This document shows, in pieces, positions 20,196 to 29,671 of a stretch of DNA of 33,758 bases. The translations under genes and the position numbers were made by a program. Location: assembly GCA_003427395.1 (NCBI GenBank), contig BFEA01000096.1, positions 3,036,476 to 3,070,233 on the forward strand, given 5' to 3'. Each line of letters opens with the position of its first letter. Within the stretch, counting starts at the first letter, position 1. The notes below the pieces were generated by a model that was not told the origin of the DNA, did not search any database, and saw only the letters and a program-made list of their open reading frames with translations. Source of the DNA: Chara braunii. Its lineage: Eukaryota; Streptophyta; Charophyceae; Charales; Characeae.

Positions 20196-20811
20196 CATAG
20201 TGGTCGCCCCTTTCACGGACCTGACTCACCTTAACACCCCAGGGGAGTGGACACACAGGTGTGAGGCTACTTTCAGACATCTGAAGCATGCATTGACACA
20301 CCATGAGGTCTTGAAACTTCCTGATCCTGACAAGCCTTTGTAGTAACTACGGATGCTAGCCAATATGGTATAGGTGTCGTACTTGCGCACCAGGACGGGA
20401 AAAAGTTGAGGTCGGTAGAGTACATGTCCAAAAAGATGCCCTCTTAGAAGTTGGCTAAGTCCACCTATGACGCGATCTACAAGGCGCTCACCCATTGGAG
20501 ACACTATCTCCTAGGGAGGTTCTTCTACGTCCGGACTGATCATCAGACCCTGAAGTGGATGAGGACCCAACCGGTGCTCTCCGACGCTCTGAAGCGTTGG
20601 ATTGAAGTCATAGAGCAGTATGACTTCGAGCCCCAAGACATCAAGGGCAGTACAACAAGGTTGTTGATGCATTGTAGCGTAGGCCTGATTTCTCCGGTCC
20701 GCTGATCACTAAGTTTGGGCTTGCGGATGATGTCACTCGCTCAATGGTGGAAGCCTATCGCAAGGATGAGTTTATGTGTGAGATCATTTGCAAACTCGAA
20801 GCGAAGGACAA
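20140..20811 (+). pseudogene. Element C RNase H and linker, cut before integrase
   Basis: In a new frame VRSFLVMTDYYRNFVQNYSI links RT to RNase H. VTTDASQYGIGVVLAHQDGK holds the first acidic residue. LAKSTYDAIYKALTHWRHYL shows a short deletion where relatives have E-K-E-L-Y-A, so the catalytic glutamate appears lost. VRTDHQTLKWM and, in another frame, YNKVVDAL hold the other two aspartates. The linker continues ITKFGLADDVTRSMVEAYRK to CKLEAKDK, then ends abruptly at about 20811 where LINE2 starts. The integrase that should follow is not here; a matching integrase start lies at 9355 on the minus strand. Confidence 0.88.
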
Positions 20812-21363
20812 GTGGAACACATCTTCCGGTGGTGGGACATAATTTGGCAGCACATTGTACCAGGTGCATCATGGCCATGGGACTGGAGAGCCATACTACT
20901 GGGACACTGCCCCCAGCTTCGGGGTAACACCTTTGAGGATAATATGTTTTGCCTGGGTAGGAGATCCGTCCTGTGGGTAATATGGTGGAGAAGATGTATT
21001 TTGGAATTGGAAGGGGCCTGGGTGGAAGATGGGGAAGTCACAGAGCAACTACGACATCTGATTCAGTATGAGATCATGGCCCAATGGCAGACTGTGAGGG
21101 AAAATTTGAATCAGGCAAACACTAGGATGGATATTAACAAACTCATCTCCCGTTTTTGCGAGGACTGGGTGGGAGGGAAACGGGAAGGCTGGGTAGCGAA
21201 AGTAAGTTGGGCAGGGGACAAGCAAGACCAGCAACGGGCTTCACGACAGGATCATGAGCCGGCGCACTCGGATATAGATAGGGACTACTTACTGCATTTC
21301 CATGAGTGGACAAAAGTGGATTCGAGGGAATTGTTACAACTGGCCCATGATTTCACGGACCCC
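20812..21363 (+). mobile_element. LINE2: LINE ORF2 tail, interrupted by element D
   Basis: An open frame begins at VEHIF, the second half of the LINE zinc-binding tail, and continues SWPWDWRAILLGHC, CLGRRSVLWVIWWRRC, IQYEIMAQWQTVREN, ISRFCEDWVGGKREGW and LLHFHEWTKVDSRELLQ. All match LINE1 at 11340-11860 in order, apart from about 10 missing residues after VEHIF. LINE2 stops at 21363 because the 5' LTR of element D begins at 21364; its 3' end is probably beyond the right edge of the window. The 20788-21423 reading frame is open across the join. Confidence 0.88.
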
Positions 21364-22140
21364 TGTGACGAACCACTTTCTGTAGCGCGCGACTTTCTGC
21401 GCAGCTACGATGAGGGGTCCTAAGCTGGGAAGGTTGGGCCAATTACGAGAGATTGGGATGGATGGGAAATTGCATCGGTGCCCTCGTTTCTTCGCCTTTT
21501 TGCGTCGGTGCTTTTCGGTTGGTTGAGTTCGGAGCTGGGTGAGTCCCGGGGCGCGTGATTGATTGGTCGGATGGCTGGCGCGCCGCCAAGTGCGCAACTA
21601 ATAAATGTTGACGACAACTCTTTTGGCACGGTTTCAGAACTTTCTGGGCGCTAACATCGCGCGGGAATTTGCTTCGTTTTTTTTTTGTTCTCCTTTTTGC
21701 ATTCTTTTTTGAATTTTGTCGAGCCCTATTGGCTCTCGGAATTTCGGACTTTCAAGTGCTTTTTGTTTTTTCGCACTAGGTAGGAATTTAGGAATTTTGT
21801 AATAAGGACTTTCTTTGCCTCGCGGTGCCTTTTTGCTCACGCGCTTCTTTGTGCGGCTGCAACGGAATTCTGATTAGTCGGCACCCTTAATCGAATGTGT
21901 AATTGTAATCTTGGGTTGGCGCCATTGTAACTGTATCTTTCTTCTTGCGCTTCGTCTTTCCCGCCCTCCTTCTCTTTCTTTTGCTGTGTTTTGGTAGCCA
22001 CGGTCTACATGCTCGGATCGATGCGTGGAGAAGGGCTACGCCCCCCACGCCGCGGCCCGGTCATGCAGAACGTAGGCACTCCCTCTCAAATCTCCCTCTA
22101 AGTCCTGGTAATGCCGTGTTCCTCGCGCATGCATACACGT

Positions 22141-22147
22141 TATAAAT
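22141..22147 (+). promoter_or_regulatory. TATA box in the D 5' LTR
   Basis: TATAAAT, conserved in the 3' LTR at 32109-32115 with the same flanks (TTTCGGTTGCGCGATTA). Likely promoter for the element transcript. Confidence 0.55.
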
Positions 22148-22779
22148 TTCGGTTGCGCGATTAGTTAGCTCTCTTAATCAGTTGTTGGAAGCTCGGGGTT
22201 GCACGATCAGCGAGGGTCGGCACACGAGCGAATTAAGAGGTGAGTAGAGCAGGAGTCGGGCGACCCGACGAGCTGGTGCCAAACGCGCGGGGTTGACTCG
22301 GGCCACGACGAACTGTGGGCACGGGCGAACCTGACGGGTGCAGGAGGACTTAGCGGGGTGACGACTTCGTGGGTTGGTGCGCGATGACGGACTGTCCACA
22401 TCAGAGAAGAAGAGAGACAGGATAGGAGAGTTGAGGTTGATGGACGTGGAGTTGCTGTTTCTTTTATCTACTTGGGTTTTTGCTCGCACTTGTCCTTAGG
22501 GTTTTTCACCTGTGATGCACTGTGTGTATGATTGTTGAATAAATGGATGTATGGATGCCATGTTTGATTGCTTATCCTTCCGCCGGATCCTTGTCTTTGC
22601 TTTTGTTTGTCGCATTTGATGCACTCGTAAGAAGAATAGGAATTTTGCGCAATCGGTAATCCTGTCCTTGTCTTCGCGTGTCTTTTGATTAAGCTGATTG
22701 TGGTCGTTGCATCTTGCATGCTCAAGACAACACGGAATGATTAGACGACCGGATGCCATCCCCGACGAACGCCGCGCGA

Positions 22780-22824
22780 GGATACGTGTAAGACGCGACC
22801 TGAGTTGCACACTTACACGTATCC
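22780..22824 (+). other. Perfect 13-bp hairpin in the D 5' LTR
   Basis: GGATACGTGTAAG (22780-22792) and CTTACACGTATCC (22812-22824) are exact inverted copies around a 19-base loop. In the 3' LTR the left arm reads GGATACGTATAAA, breaking the stem. Confidence 0.85.
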
Positions 22825-22836
22825 CCGAGCGTCGAT

Positions 22837-23066
22837 NNNNNNNNNNNNNNNNNNNNNNNNNNNNNNNNNNNNNNNNNNNNNNNNNNNNNNNNNNNNNNNN
22901 NNNNNNNNNNNNNNNNNNNNNNNNNNNNNNNNNNNNNNNNNNNNNNNNNNNNNNNNNNNNNNNNNNNNNNNNNNNNNNNNNNNNNNNNNNNNNNNNNNNN
23001 NNNNNNNNNNNNNNNNNNNNNNNNNNNNNNNNNNNNNNNNNNNNNNNNNNNNNNNNNNNNNNNNNN
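22837..23066. other. Assembly gap, 230 N
   Basis: Run of N in the 5' LTR. The 3' LTR has 186 bases between the same flanking sequences (32886-33071), so the true missing length is probably close to that. Confidence 0.99.
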
Positions 23067-23741
23067 TGGAATTCCGACTCATCATACGACCCGGATTACT
23101 TCACCCCTTGGATAAATGAAATTATGAGACAGAGATACCCTTGCCAAAGTGAGAACCGATTGTGTCCCCTGGAGTTTCACTGTGCCACCACTAGCGACCC
23201 CCAGTGTTCTGATTTCCCCTCTCCGGACCACACCTACTACTTCACCCACCCTGGATTTGTCATTGTCTCTACTAGCTTTCCTCCCTTCCGCCTCCTTCTT
23301 CCATATCATCAACTCAGTGTTGTCCTGTGGCCGGCCATAGCCCCATACTGGACTAGTACGCCCTGCGAAAACTGTCGGCGACGCGGCAAGCGAAGAACCC
23401 CGGAATCCCGAAGGCCCAACCCGAACGCGCAACGACAGACGCCACGTGGCAACTCTCGACGGCCTGACTCATCGGCACCCCACCTGTCCCGGAGAGACCC
23501 GCCCGCAAACCGCCGTCCTCGAAACCAGTGGCTCGCCCGACCTTAGGAAACCATCCAGGCTGGGACCGGAGGCGGTCCGCCTTCTCCGCCAAATCACACT
23601 CGTGCCCCCGAAAACCCTGCCACAGGAGATCTCAGTTCTGACATGGGACTCCACTTTCCAAAAAATCCTTGGCACACCCCTTTTTGCACTTCCAGGCCCA
23701 CATCCTACTCCGATCAGGAAGTCGCGCTGGGCGTGAGGTTA

Positions 23742-23753
23742 GTATCAGAGCCC
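23742..23753 (+). promoter_or_regulatory. Primer-binding site of element D
   Basis: GTATCAGAGCCC directly after the 5' LTR, matching the core of the initiator tRNA-Met site TGGTATCAGAGC. Confidence 0.85.
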
Positions 23754-23892
23754 GACACGTGGCCGAGTCTTAGGATTAATAGCACATTAATTGGGCGATC
23801 TGGCTAACCGAGGGCGACCTCGACCCCGGAACGCGCATAGACGCGACTCCATCATCACCCGAAGTAGATCGGCTAATCGACGGGCAGCCAAC

Positions 23893-24892
23893 ATGACTGC
23901 TAATGTACAAAACCCGAATCCGCAACAAAATGCTAATCAACCCAATCCTAACCCACCTGCCCCGCGAGCACGGCCCCCCATGACGCCACCTGATCTTTAT
24001 CTATTCGATCCAGCACATCATCTCGCAGGAGCATGGTTGGCTACGCTCCGAGCCTAGCAGTATGATGATAACGAAGCACAGGTAAATCTTCCTGCTCGAT
24101 TCGGAGGAGAAGCTCATCATTGGTTTAGTACCTATGTCCATCCAGAGCAAGCACTCTACATGATCAAGGACCGAGTGCAAAAACCTCTCGAGTCTATCAC
24201 AGAATACCGAAATCGGTTCTATCGAATGTTTGTGAAGACTGAGCGAGGCGAGTAATTCGGGAGAGATTTGTTTATCGATGGGCTTCGAAGCCGAACGATA
24301 AGGGCGAAGTTGCGAAAGCAATTTTCTCCTATCACCCATACGTTGCAACAGATCATGGCTGCTGCAGAAGAAATGGAACGGAAGTTTGCGGCGGACTTCC
24401 TGGAAGGAGAGAACTATTCTAGGGAAGGAGATTCGTCCGAAATAGCGAGGGCGAGAGCTGAGCTAGCCGCATTACAAAACAGGTTTGAGAATATGAGATT
24501 TGTGTATGGCCCAGTTACCTATATAGAACAAGTGGGCCCTAAACGACCAACCCCGAGTGAGATCCTGAGTGTCCCTGTTCCTGTGATACAGACACCTGTA
24601 AGAGCGGTCCCCCCGCCACCAATTGAGAATCCTGAAAGAATAAATGAATCCACTGCCATTTGAACTAACCAAGACGTTAATTAGCCTAATACACGAAAGT
24701 AAAAAGGAACAGCGAGAACACAATGCTCGGTTGGAAGCCATGATGAGAAACATGCGGCCCATTGCAGTACGTGCCCCTCCAATCCAACAAGGGCTGGCCC
24801 CGGCGCCTGCTCTCGGGGGAGCCGCGAACAATCTGAATGTCTGTTATGCATGCCATCAGCCAGGACATCTAGCCCGTGACTACCCCCACTGA
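23893..24892 (+). pseudogene. Element D gag
   Basis: The likely start is ATG at 23893, followed by an Asn/Pro-rich stretch and MTPPDLYLFDPAHHL. One frame runs to 24663 with two in-frame stops (TAG at 24055, TAA at 24253) and contains the capsid helices: FGGEAHHWFSTYV, ITEYRNRFYRMFVKTE and FIDGLRSRTIRAKLRKQF. A frameshift between about 24600 and 24644 leads to 24644-24892, a helix (SLIHESKKEQREHNARLEAM) and a zinc knuckle, CYACHQPGHLARDY. The knuckle has C-x2-C-x4-H but its last cysteine has become Y, as a single TGC/TGT to TAC change would give. RNA binding by this copy is probably lost. Confidence 0.85.
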
Positions 24893-26012
24893 CCCCCGCA
24901 ATAGTGGATCGGGGTCGCACCAGTGGCAGCGGCCCCCGTCGCTAACGAACCAGGGAGGGTAGGAGCTCTCATGGAAGAGATGGAAGGTGTGGGAAGTGCG
25001 TTAGCGACCGCGAAAGAAGCTGCCGAGCTTATTCCGTTAGATCAATATGTATCGTTGGGCTATCCCGGACTCGGAATGATCGGAACGATCAGGCCGGCAC
25101 CAGAACAGAAAGAAGTAGCGGAGTGGCAACCCTCTCTAGGAGAAATGGAGTCGGGAGGACCCACTTTCGTCACTGGGGAAATTGATGTACTGAACATCGT
25201 CCGAGCTTTGGACCATCGGATTCCACTCCCGAGCGGCCATTTGCTCTCGATCTCTGAACAAGCTAATGAGCGGATGTTACAACATTGCAAGGCGAATCGG
25301 AAACAATTCGCCCTCACTCGAACACCAAACCACGCCAGACGAAAACGCGACTGGCACATCAGATCCAATAAGGGTAGGACTAATACAAAAAGATGATCGA
25401 AACATCCAACGAACCAAGGCGATGATTTCGGGCGAACCCCTCATACAGATTTCGAGGATGGCTGTTTCTTTGGAATCCCCTGAAACCCTGTACGAAGGAA
25501 TCTCCCCTCTCCTCGCCCAATATAAAGACAAGAAACACTACTGCGATATAACAGATCTACCCAAGTCCCTATTGACACCTGCAAAAGAGGTACGACTATT
25601 ACGCTTGGGGGCGGAGACCAGTTTGGAACCCCCTGGGCGTCTCGAAGCCGAATCAAACGAACTCGGAATAAAGATCGCAACTAAAACAGTGCCATGGCAA
25701 GATATCTGCGATGGGATCACCCCGGAAGGGCACGTGGCCGTCCGGGAGGAAGACGTCCAGATGATGGTCACGGTGTTCTCCTAGCGATCGGACCATTCGT
25801 TCATTTCTTCACCACCCGATGTGGCAAAACAAGCACTCACAAAGCAAATCGATGTACGAATCTGGGACCCGTCTTTTGAGTTACACGTTCCACAATACGT
25901 AACTGATGAGATACACCGAGTGATGGCAGATATCCTGATAGAATATCAGGAAGCGATTAGCGTAACCGACACTGACATTGGCTTGTCGCTAGTTATTCAA
26001 CACAAAATTTAG
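24893..26012 (+). pseudogene. Element D region between gag and RT; protease not recognised
   Basis: Three partial frames cover this stretch. 24923-25396 holds an acidic linker and FVTGEIDVLNIVRALDHRIP, then LLSISEQANERMLQHCKANR, a segment that in related gypsy elements precedes the protease. 25266-25784 and 25821-26012 are pieces in another frame (VPWQDICDGITPEGHVAV; VADILIEYQEAISVTDTDIG-like text ahead of RT). I find no D-S-G or D-T-G motif in any frame, so the protease seems deleted or eroded. The last piece carries the short acidic lead-in typical of the start of RT. Confidence 0.6.
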
Positions 26013-26039
26013 ACGGGAAATCATTCCCTTACTGTTATT

Positions 26040-26829
26040 CCCTGATAGAACGGAAAAAGGCATTCGATCGAATTCGAAAATTCGAAGCCAGCAGGTGGAT
26101 TGAACCCGCCACTGGACCATGGTCATTTTCCGTAGTGTTAGTACCGAAGAAAAACGGATCAATTCGCATATGCATCGATTATCGCAAGCTGAATGAAATC
26201 ACGATTAAAGATGTATATCCCCTCCCCTGGATCGATGATTTGCTGGATGCGATTGGATGCGCTAATTATTTTAGTAAGTTTGATATTCGACATGGCTTCC
26301 ATCACATTATGGTTAGAGAGGAAGATAGGCCGAAGACGGCCTTCGTGTTGTTTGAGGGCACGTGGCAGTGGGTTCGGTGTCCGATGGGGATTTGCAACGC
26401 GCCTGCCACACTCTGCATCCCAACTGAGAGGCTGGTCCTTTCATAACAGGTTCGTTTGTGGCCGTGCAATCGCGACGAAGCCCTTGATGAAACAACGATA
26501 GTACGATGCCAATCCCAAGAAGGCTCGAACCTGCGTCAGCGACGTGGGAACCGGAGCCTCTCTTACAACCGCGACCTTTCTCGAGTCAGGCCGCAGTCCT
26601 CCACGCGTCACGACGTAGCCCAAGAACGAAATTTTCGAAAGGAAAAATTCGCTCTTTTCGAGTGCGATCTTGAATCCAGCGTCCCTTAGTGCTCCCAGCG
26701 TCCACTCAATGTGTTGCGCATGCTCGGGATAGGTCTCCGAGGGATGTCATCCATGTATACGATCATGCAGAAGTTGATCATTCCCTGAGTTAGCCGCGTC
26801 TTGTTGACGAAGTTATGGAATGTCATGTT
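26040..26829 (+). pseudogene. Element D reverse transcriptase with internal inversion
   Basis: Plus-strand N-terminal part: RIRKFEASRWIEPATGPWSF, VLVPKKNGSIRICIDYRKLN, YFSKFDIRHGFHHIMV and CPMGICNAPAT, ending at 26410. The expected next residues are not on the plus strand. They are on the minus strand of 26411-26823: TFHNFVNKTRLTQGMINFCM, then IVYMDD (YMDD at 26746-26757), LEKSEFFLSKISFLGYVVTR, and VRAFLGLASYYRCFIKGF, to SWDAEC. The plus strand resumes at HQAFATLKDALA from 26830. One 413-bp segment has therefore been flipped inside RT, leaving six extra bases at the right junction. Within the flipped part there is also one frameshift and a stop. Confidence 0.93.
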
Positions 26830-27317
26830 CATCAAGCCTTCGCGACCCTCAAGGACGCTCTGGCGACGACGCCTATTTTGATCCGGCCGGATCCCTCGAA
26901 ACAGTTCATTCTTATCACAGACTGGCAATCGAAAGCTATCTCCGCTATTCTAGCGTGAACGGTGCCAGACGAACGGAGGAATGACTCAGCACCCGAAGGC
27001 GAATGCTATGCTGTAGTCTGGTTAATCCGGCACTTCCATCCGCATCTCTATGGACAGAAGTTCCGCCTCATGACGGATCACGAGCCTTTGCTGGCCTTGA
27101 AGCGGTACGACTACAGGAATACGACTTCGACATCATCCACCGGAAGACAGAAAGGCACGGCAACGCGGACGGACTGACACGTCTGCATCGGCCCGCTAAA
27201 GTGCCAAAAGGCGAGGAAATCACTCCGTGGAAGGAGTCGGAACCGGCAAACGGGCCTAAGTATGGACTAGTGGCAGTTCTCCCACGTGGCAAGAAGCAGA
27301 CCCGTGGCAATGGGTGA
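26830..27317 (+). pseudogene. Element D RNase H
   Basis: After the RT inversion the plus strand reads HQAFATLKDALATTPILIRP and QFILITDWQSKAISAILA with the first acidic residue, then a stop. EGECYAVVWLIRHFHPHLYG holds the glutamate, FRLMTDHEPLLAL the next aspartate and, after a frameshift, YDFDIIHRKTERHGNADGLT the last. All four catalytic positions are present though split over three frames. The tail (27180-27317) is a charged linker that in another frame runs into the PHD region. Confidence 0.88.
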
Positions 27318-28131
27318 CGGAGGTAACCTTACTACTCTTCTTTCTCCTATCTCCTCTTCGTCTATTTTCTCCCTGCCTGACAAATTTTGCTATTTTTGCG
27401 AAGCAATTTCTCGCGTATACTCTGTCTCCATGTGTCCGAACGAGGAAGGGTATGCGGAATGGATAGACTGTCGACAATGTGTCGCACGATCCCATGGCTC
27501 GTGCATCCAATACCGAAATGATAATAAACTGTGGTTATGCCCCTTGTGTCGGGCTGACAAGATCCCGACCGAAGCTCGCTTTTTGGATGCCACGTCGGAA
27601 GGGTTGGAAAAGACCCAGAAGTTTCGAAGGGCCGAAGTATGGACCGACATCGCCTTGATTGCCACCTTAGTGGGTAACCCCCTCCAGGATTTCACCAAGG
27701 AAGATCGGAGGAGGGCTAACGAAAGGGCTCAAGATTATCGATGGATAAAGGGTAGGTTAGAAAAACGGAAAACGGACGACTGTGGGATTTGGATGGTTGT
27801 ACCGCATCCGTTCATGAGGTACGACTGGGTAAGGATGACACATGAAGAAACAACAACCCACTTTGTCGTACGGATTACCGAATCAGCAATCGATAAAAAC
27901 GAGTGGTATTGGTCCAATATTCGGGACGATCTGAAATTCATCGTCGCAACTTGTCAAGTCTGCGCTGCTGACAAGGCGCCGATCCAGCCGCCAAGATCGA
28001 TAGTTCCAACGGTAGTTGAGCGGCCGTTCCAAAGGGTGAGTATGGATACTACCGATATCGTGGTTCCCCCTGGTCCTAATAGTTGTGAATATTCAGTCCT
28101 ATTGGTATTCGTCGACCATTTTTCGAAATAG
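27286..28131 (+). pseudogene. Element D PHD finger plus integrase N-terminal half
   Basis: One 281-codon frame begins inside the linker after RNase H. Residues 35-88 (27388-27549) form C-x2-C-x23-C-x2-C-x4-H-x2-C-x11-C-x2-C with a Trp two residues before the last pair (W-L-C-P-L-C), the C4HC3 plan of a PHD finger. PHD fingers commonly read histone H3 tails; here that role is inference. Residues about 185-235 give the integrase HHCC site (THEETTTHF, then CQVC), and RVSMDTTDIVV the first catalytic aspartate. The frame ends at TAG (28129) exactly where the conserved Trp of FSKW is expected. It continues in the same frame into 28132-28410. Confidence 0.88.
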
Positions 28132-29031
28132 ATCGAGGCCTACCCCTGTCGTATGCGACAAGCCGCTGAAATCGCGCGGTATGTTAAATGTTTTCTTGGG
28201 ATGCACTAGGATACGAAAGAAATCCTGACCGATAACGGGGCAGAATTCAGAGGGGAAGTATTAAGGAACCTGGTCATACATGGTGTCGCTGTACGGAACA
28301 CCGCGCCCCACATGTCACAATCTAATGGACTGGTAGAAAACGCCAATAGGGTGATAAAGACGACACTGCGACGCAACATTGCGGCACGAGATCCGAGGCC
28401 CTGACCCGATATCATCAACCACATCTTAGCGGTCCATCGCGGAACGCCCAATGAATCGATGGGCCTGAGCCCCTTTCAATTAAGGACTAATAGCATCGCT
28501 TGCGTTTCGATACCAAGCCTCCCTGACGAATCAACGCTCAACCGCCAGCCCACAAGGGCCACCGCGCGGGACAAGGCCAAGCGGCACCTAGAGTTAATAG
28601 AACGGTCCCTCCCCAGGCTGGCCTGAAAACGCTAGAGAATGACCGAGTTGGCCCATGGCCGATAAATATGAAGCTACGAGGCCCGGAACGGGAACGCAGG
28701 TCCACGACCCCAGTACAAATTGGGGGACATCGTGCAGGTAAGGAAATGTGCTCGCCAGGGTAAGCTAGCGCCACGATTCTTCGGGCGATTTCGCATGATT
28801 GAGCTTGGAACGAACGGCGAGAACACCGTGCGGCCTGTGCCTGAAGTCTCTGGCAACCGATCGGCTCGACCGATCATCCGCCACGTGTCTTACCTTCGTC
28901 CCCTCCCGCCTTCCCCATCTTCGCATTTATCTGAATCCTCCTCCGCTATGGAAGAGGACGACGACTGCTTATCACTTGCCTCTCGGTCTCCTTCTCGTTC
29001 TCTCTCTATCACTCCATCGTCATCGCCATGA
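28132..29031 (+). pseudogene. Element D integrase second half and C-terminal tail
   Basis: In frame after the TAG, IEAYPCRMRQAAEIARYV leads to ILTDNGAEFRGEVLRN with the second aspartate, then PHMSQSNGLVENANRVIKTT with the catalytic glutamate. Stops at 28222 and near 28402 interrupt it. From 28720 another stretch of the same frame encodes YKLGDIVQVRKCARQGKLAP, RFFGRFRMIELG and VSYLRPLPP, the GPY/F-like barrel. An acidic and Ser-rich tail ends at TGA (29029-29031). No chromodomain is seen; the PHD finger may take its place. The stop overlaps the ATG of the next ORF. Confidence 0.85.
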
Positions 29032-29638
29032 GTTTTCTCACGGAGCGAGCTCTCGACAATTCTCTACTGGTGCCATGGTGTCACATCTCGGCGATTCGAC
29101 AAGTTCACCATACGCGGCTCAATCCAGATCTTCGCCGACTTGCGCAGTTCTTCTGTACCCAAGGAGTATACGCGGCTGCTGAGTTTCGTTTTGCAGGAAG
29201 TCCCCGGGCGGTTGTTTTAGCATAGGCGGTAGGAGTTCATCGGCGATCGGCTCCAGGAATCAGCCACGTGTCTACGGTGGTCTCCTTCAACGGCGACATC
29301 AGCACCATCAACCCGCTGCGGCACACAGCTATCAAGACGACGCTCCAGCTGTGGGCACAACAGTTAACAGCGGAGTGGAATCAGTGGCTCACGCCCCACG
29401 GAGACAACCTTTTTCCCACGGACGGTGTCGATTTCGACGGGATCCGAACCTTCCAACACGAGCCAGCGGTGGTGCTTCCGGAGCTCGTCCCCTTCCCCCG
29501 TCCTCAATAAACCCATCCCCGATCTCCACTTTCGACCTCCCCTCCTTCTTCCCTACTCTCTGGCTATCCGGAGTCCACCCGCATCTCTCCTTTCTTCTAG
29601 AATCACTTGCTGTCCCCCTCCTCGATCCCCTGCAGTAG
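29028..29638 (+). pseudogene. Element D extra ORF, 5' part
   Basis: ATG at 29028 overlaps the pol stop as ATGA. The frame codes MSFLTERALDNSLLVPWCHI and continues past one TAG (29223-29225) to 29510 with IKTTLQLWAQQLTAEWNQWL and VDFDGIRTFQHEPA. A frameshift near 29500 leads to the frame that holds the intact downstream part, separated from it by a TAG at 29636. I do not recognise the family. Trp-rich segments look protein-like. Confidence 0.55.
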
Positions 29639-29671
29639 AGGCGTTGGCGAGAGCACTTCAGTGAGCTATCG

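Larger units (their letters stand above)
21364..23740 (+). repeat. Element D 5' LTR (contains N gap)
   Basis: Matches the 3' LTR over its length from TGTGACGAACC to GCGTGAGGTT. It lacks about 80 bases present in the 3' LTR at 32438-32517. The PBS follows directly. The long open frames on either strand are repeated in the other LTR and look noncoding. LTR ends do not show a clean CA. Confidence 0.92.

Noticed and set aside
21420-22810. Several 60-100 codon frames in the D 5' LTR with twins in the 3' LTR
   Set aside because: They follow the repeat, contain basic low-complexity text and no domain; LTR shadows.
23082-23736. Frames at the end of the 5' LTR such as 23446-23736
   Set aside because: Mirrored at 33437-33727 in the 3' LTR; no known domain and upstream of the PBS.
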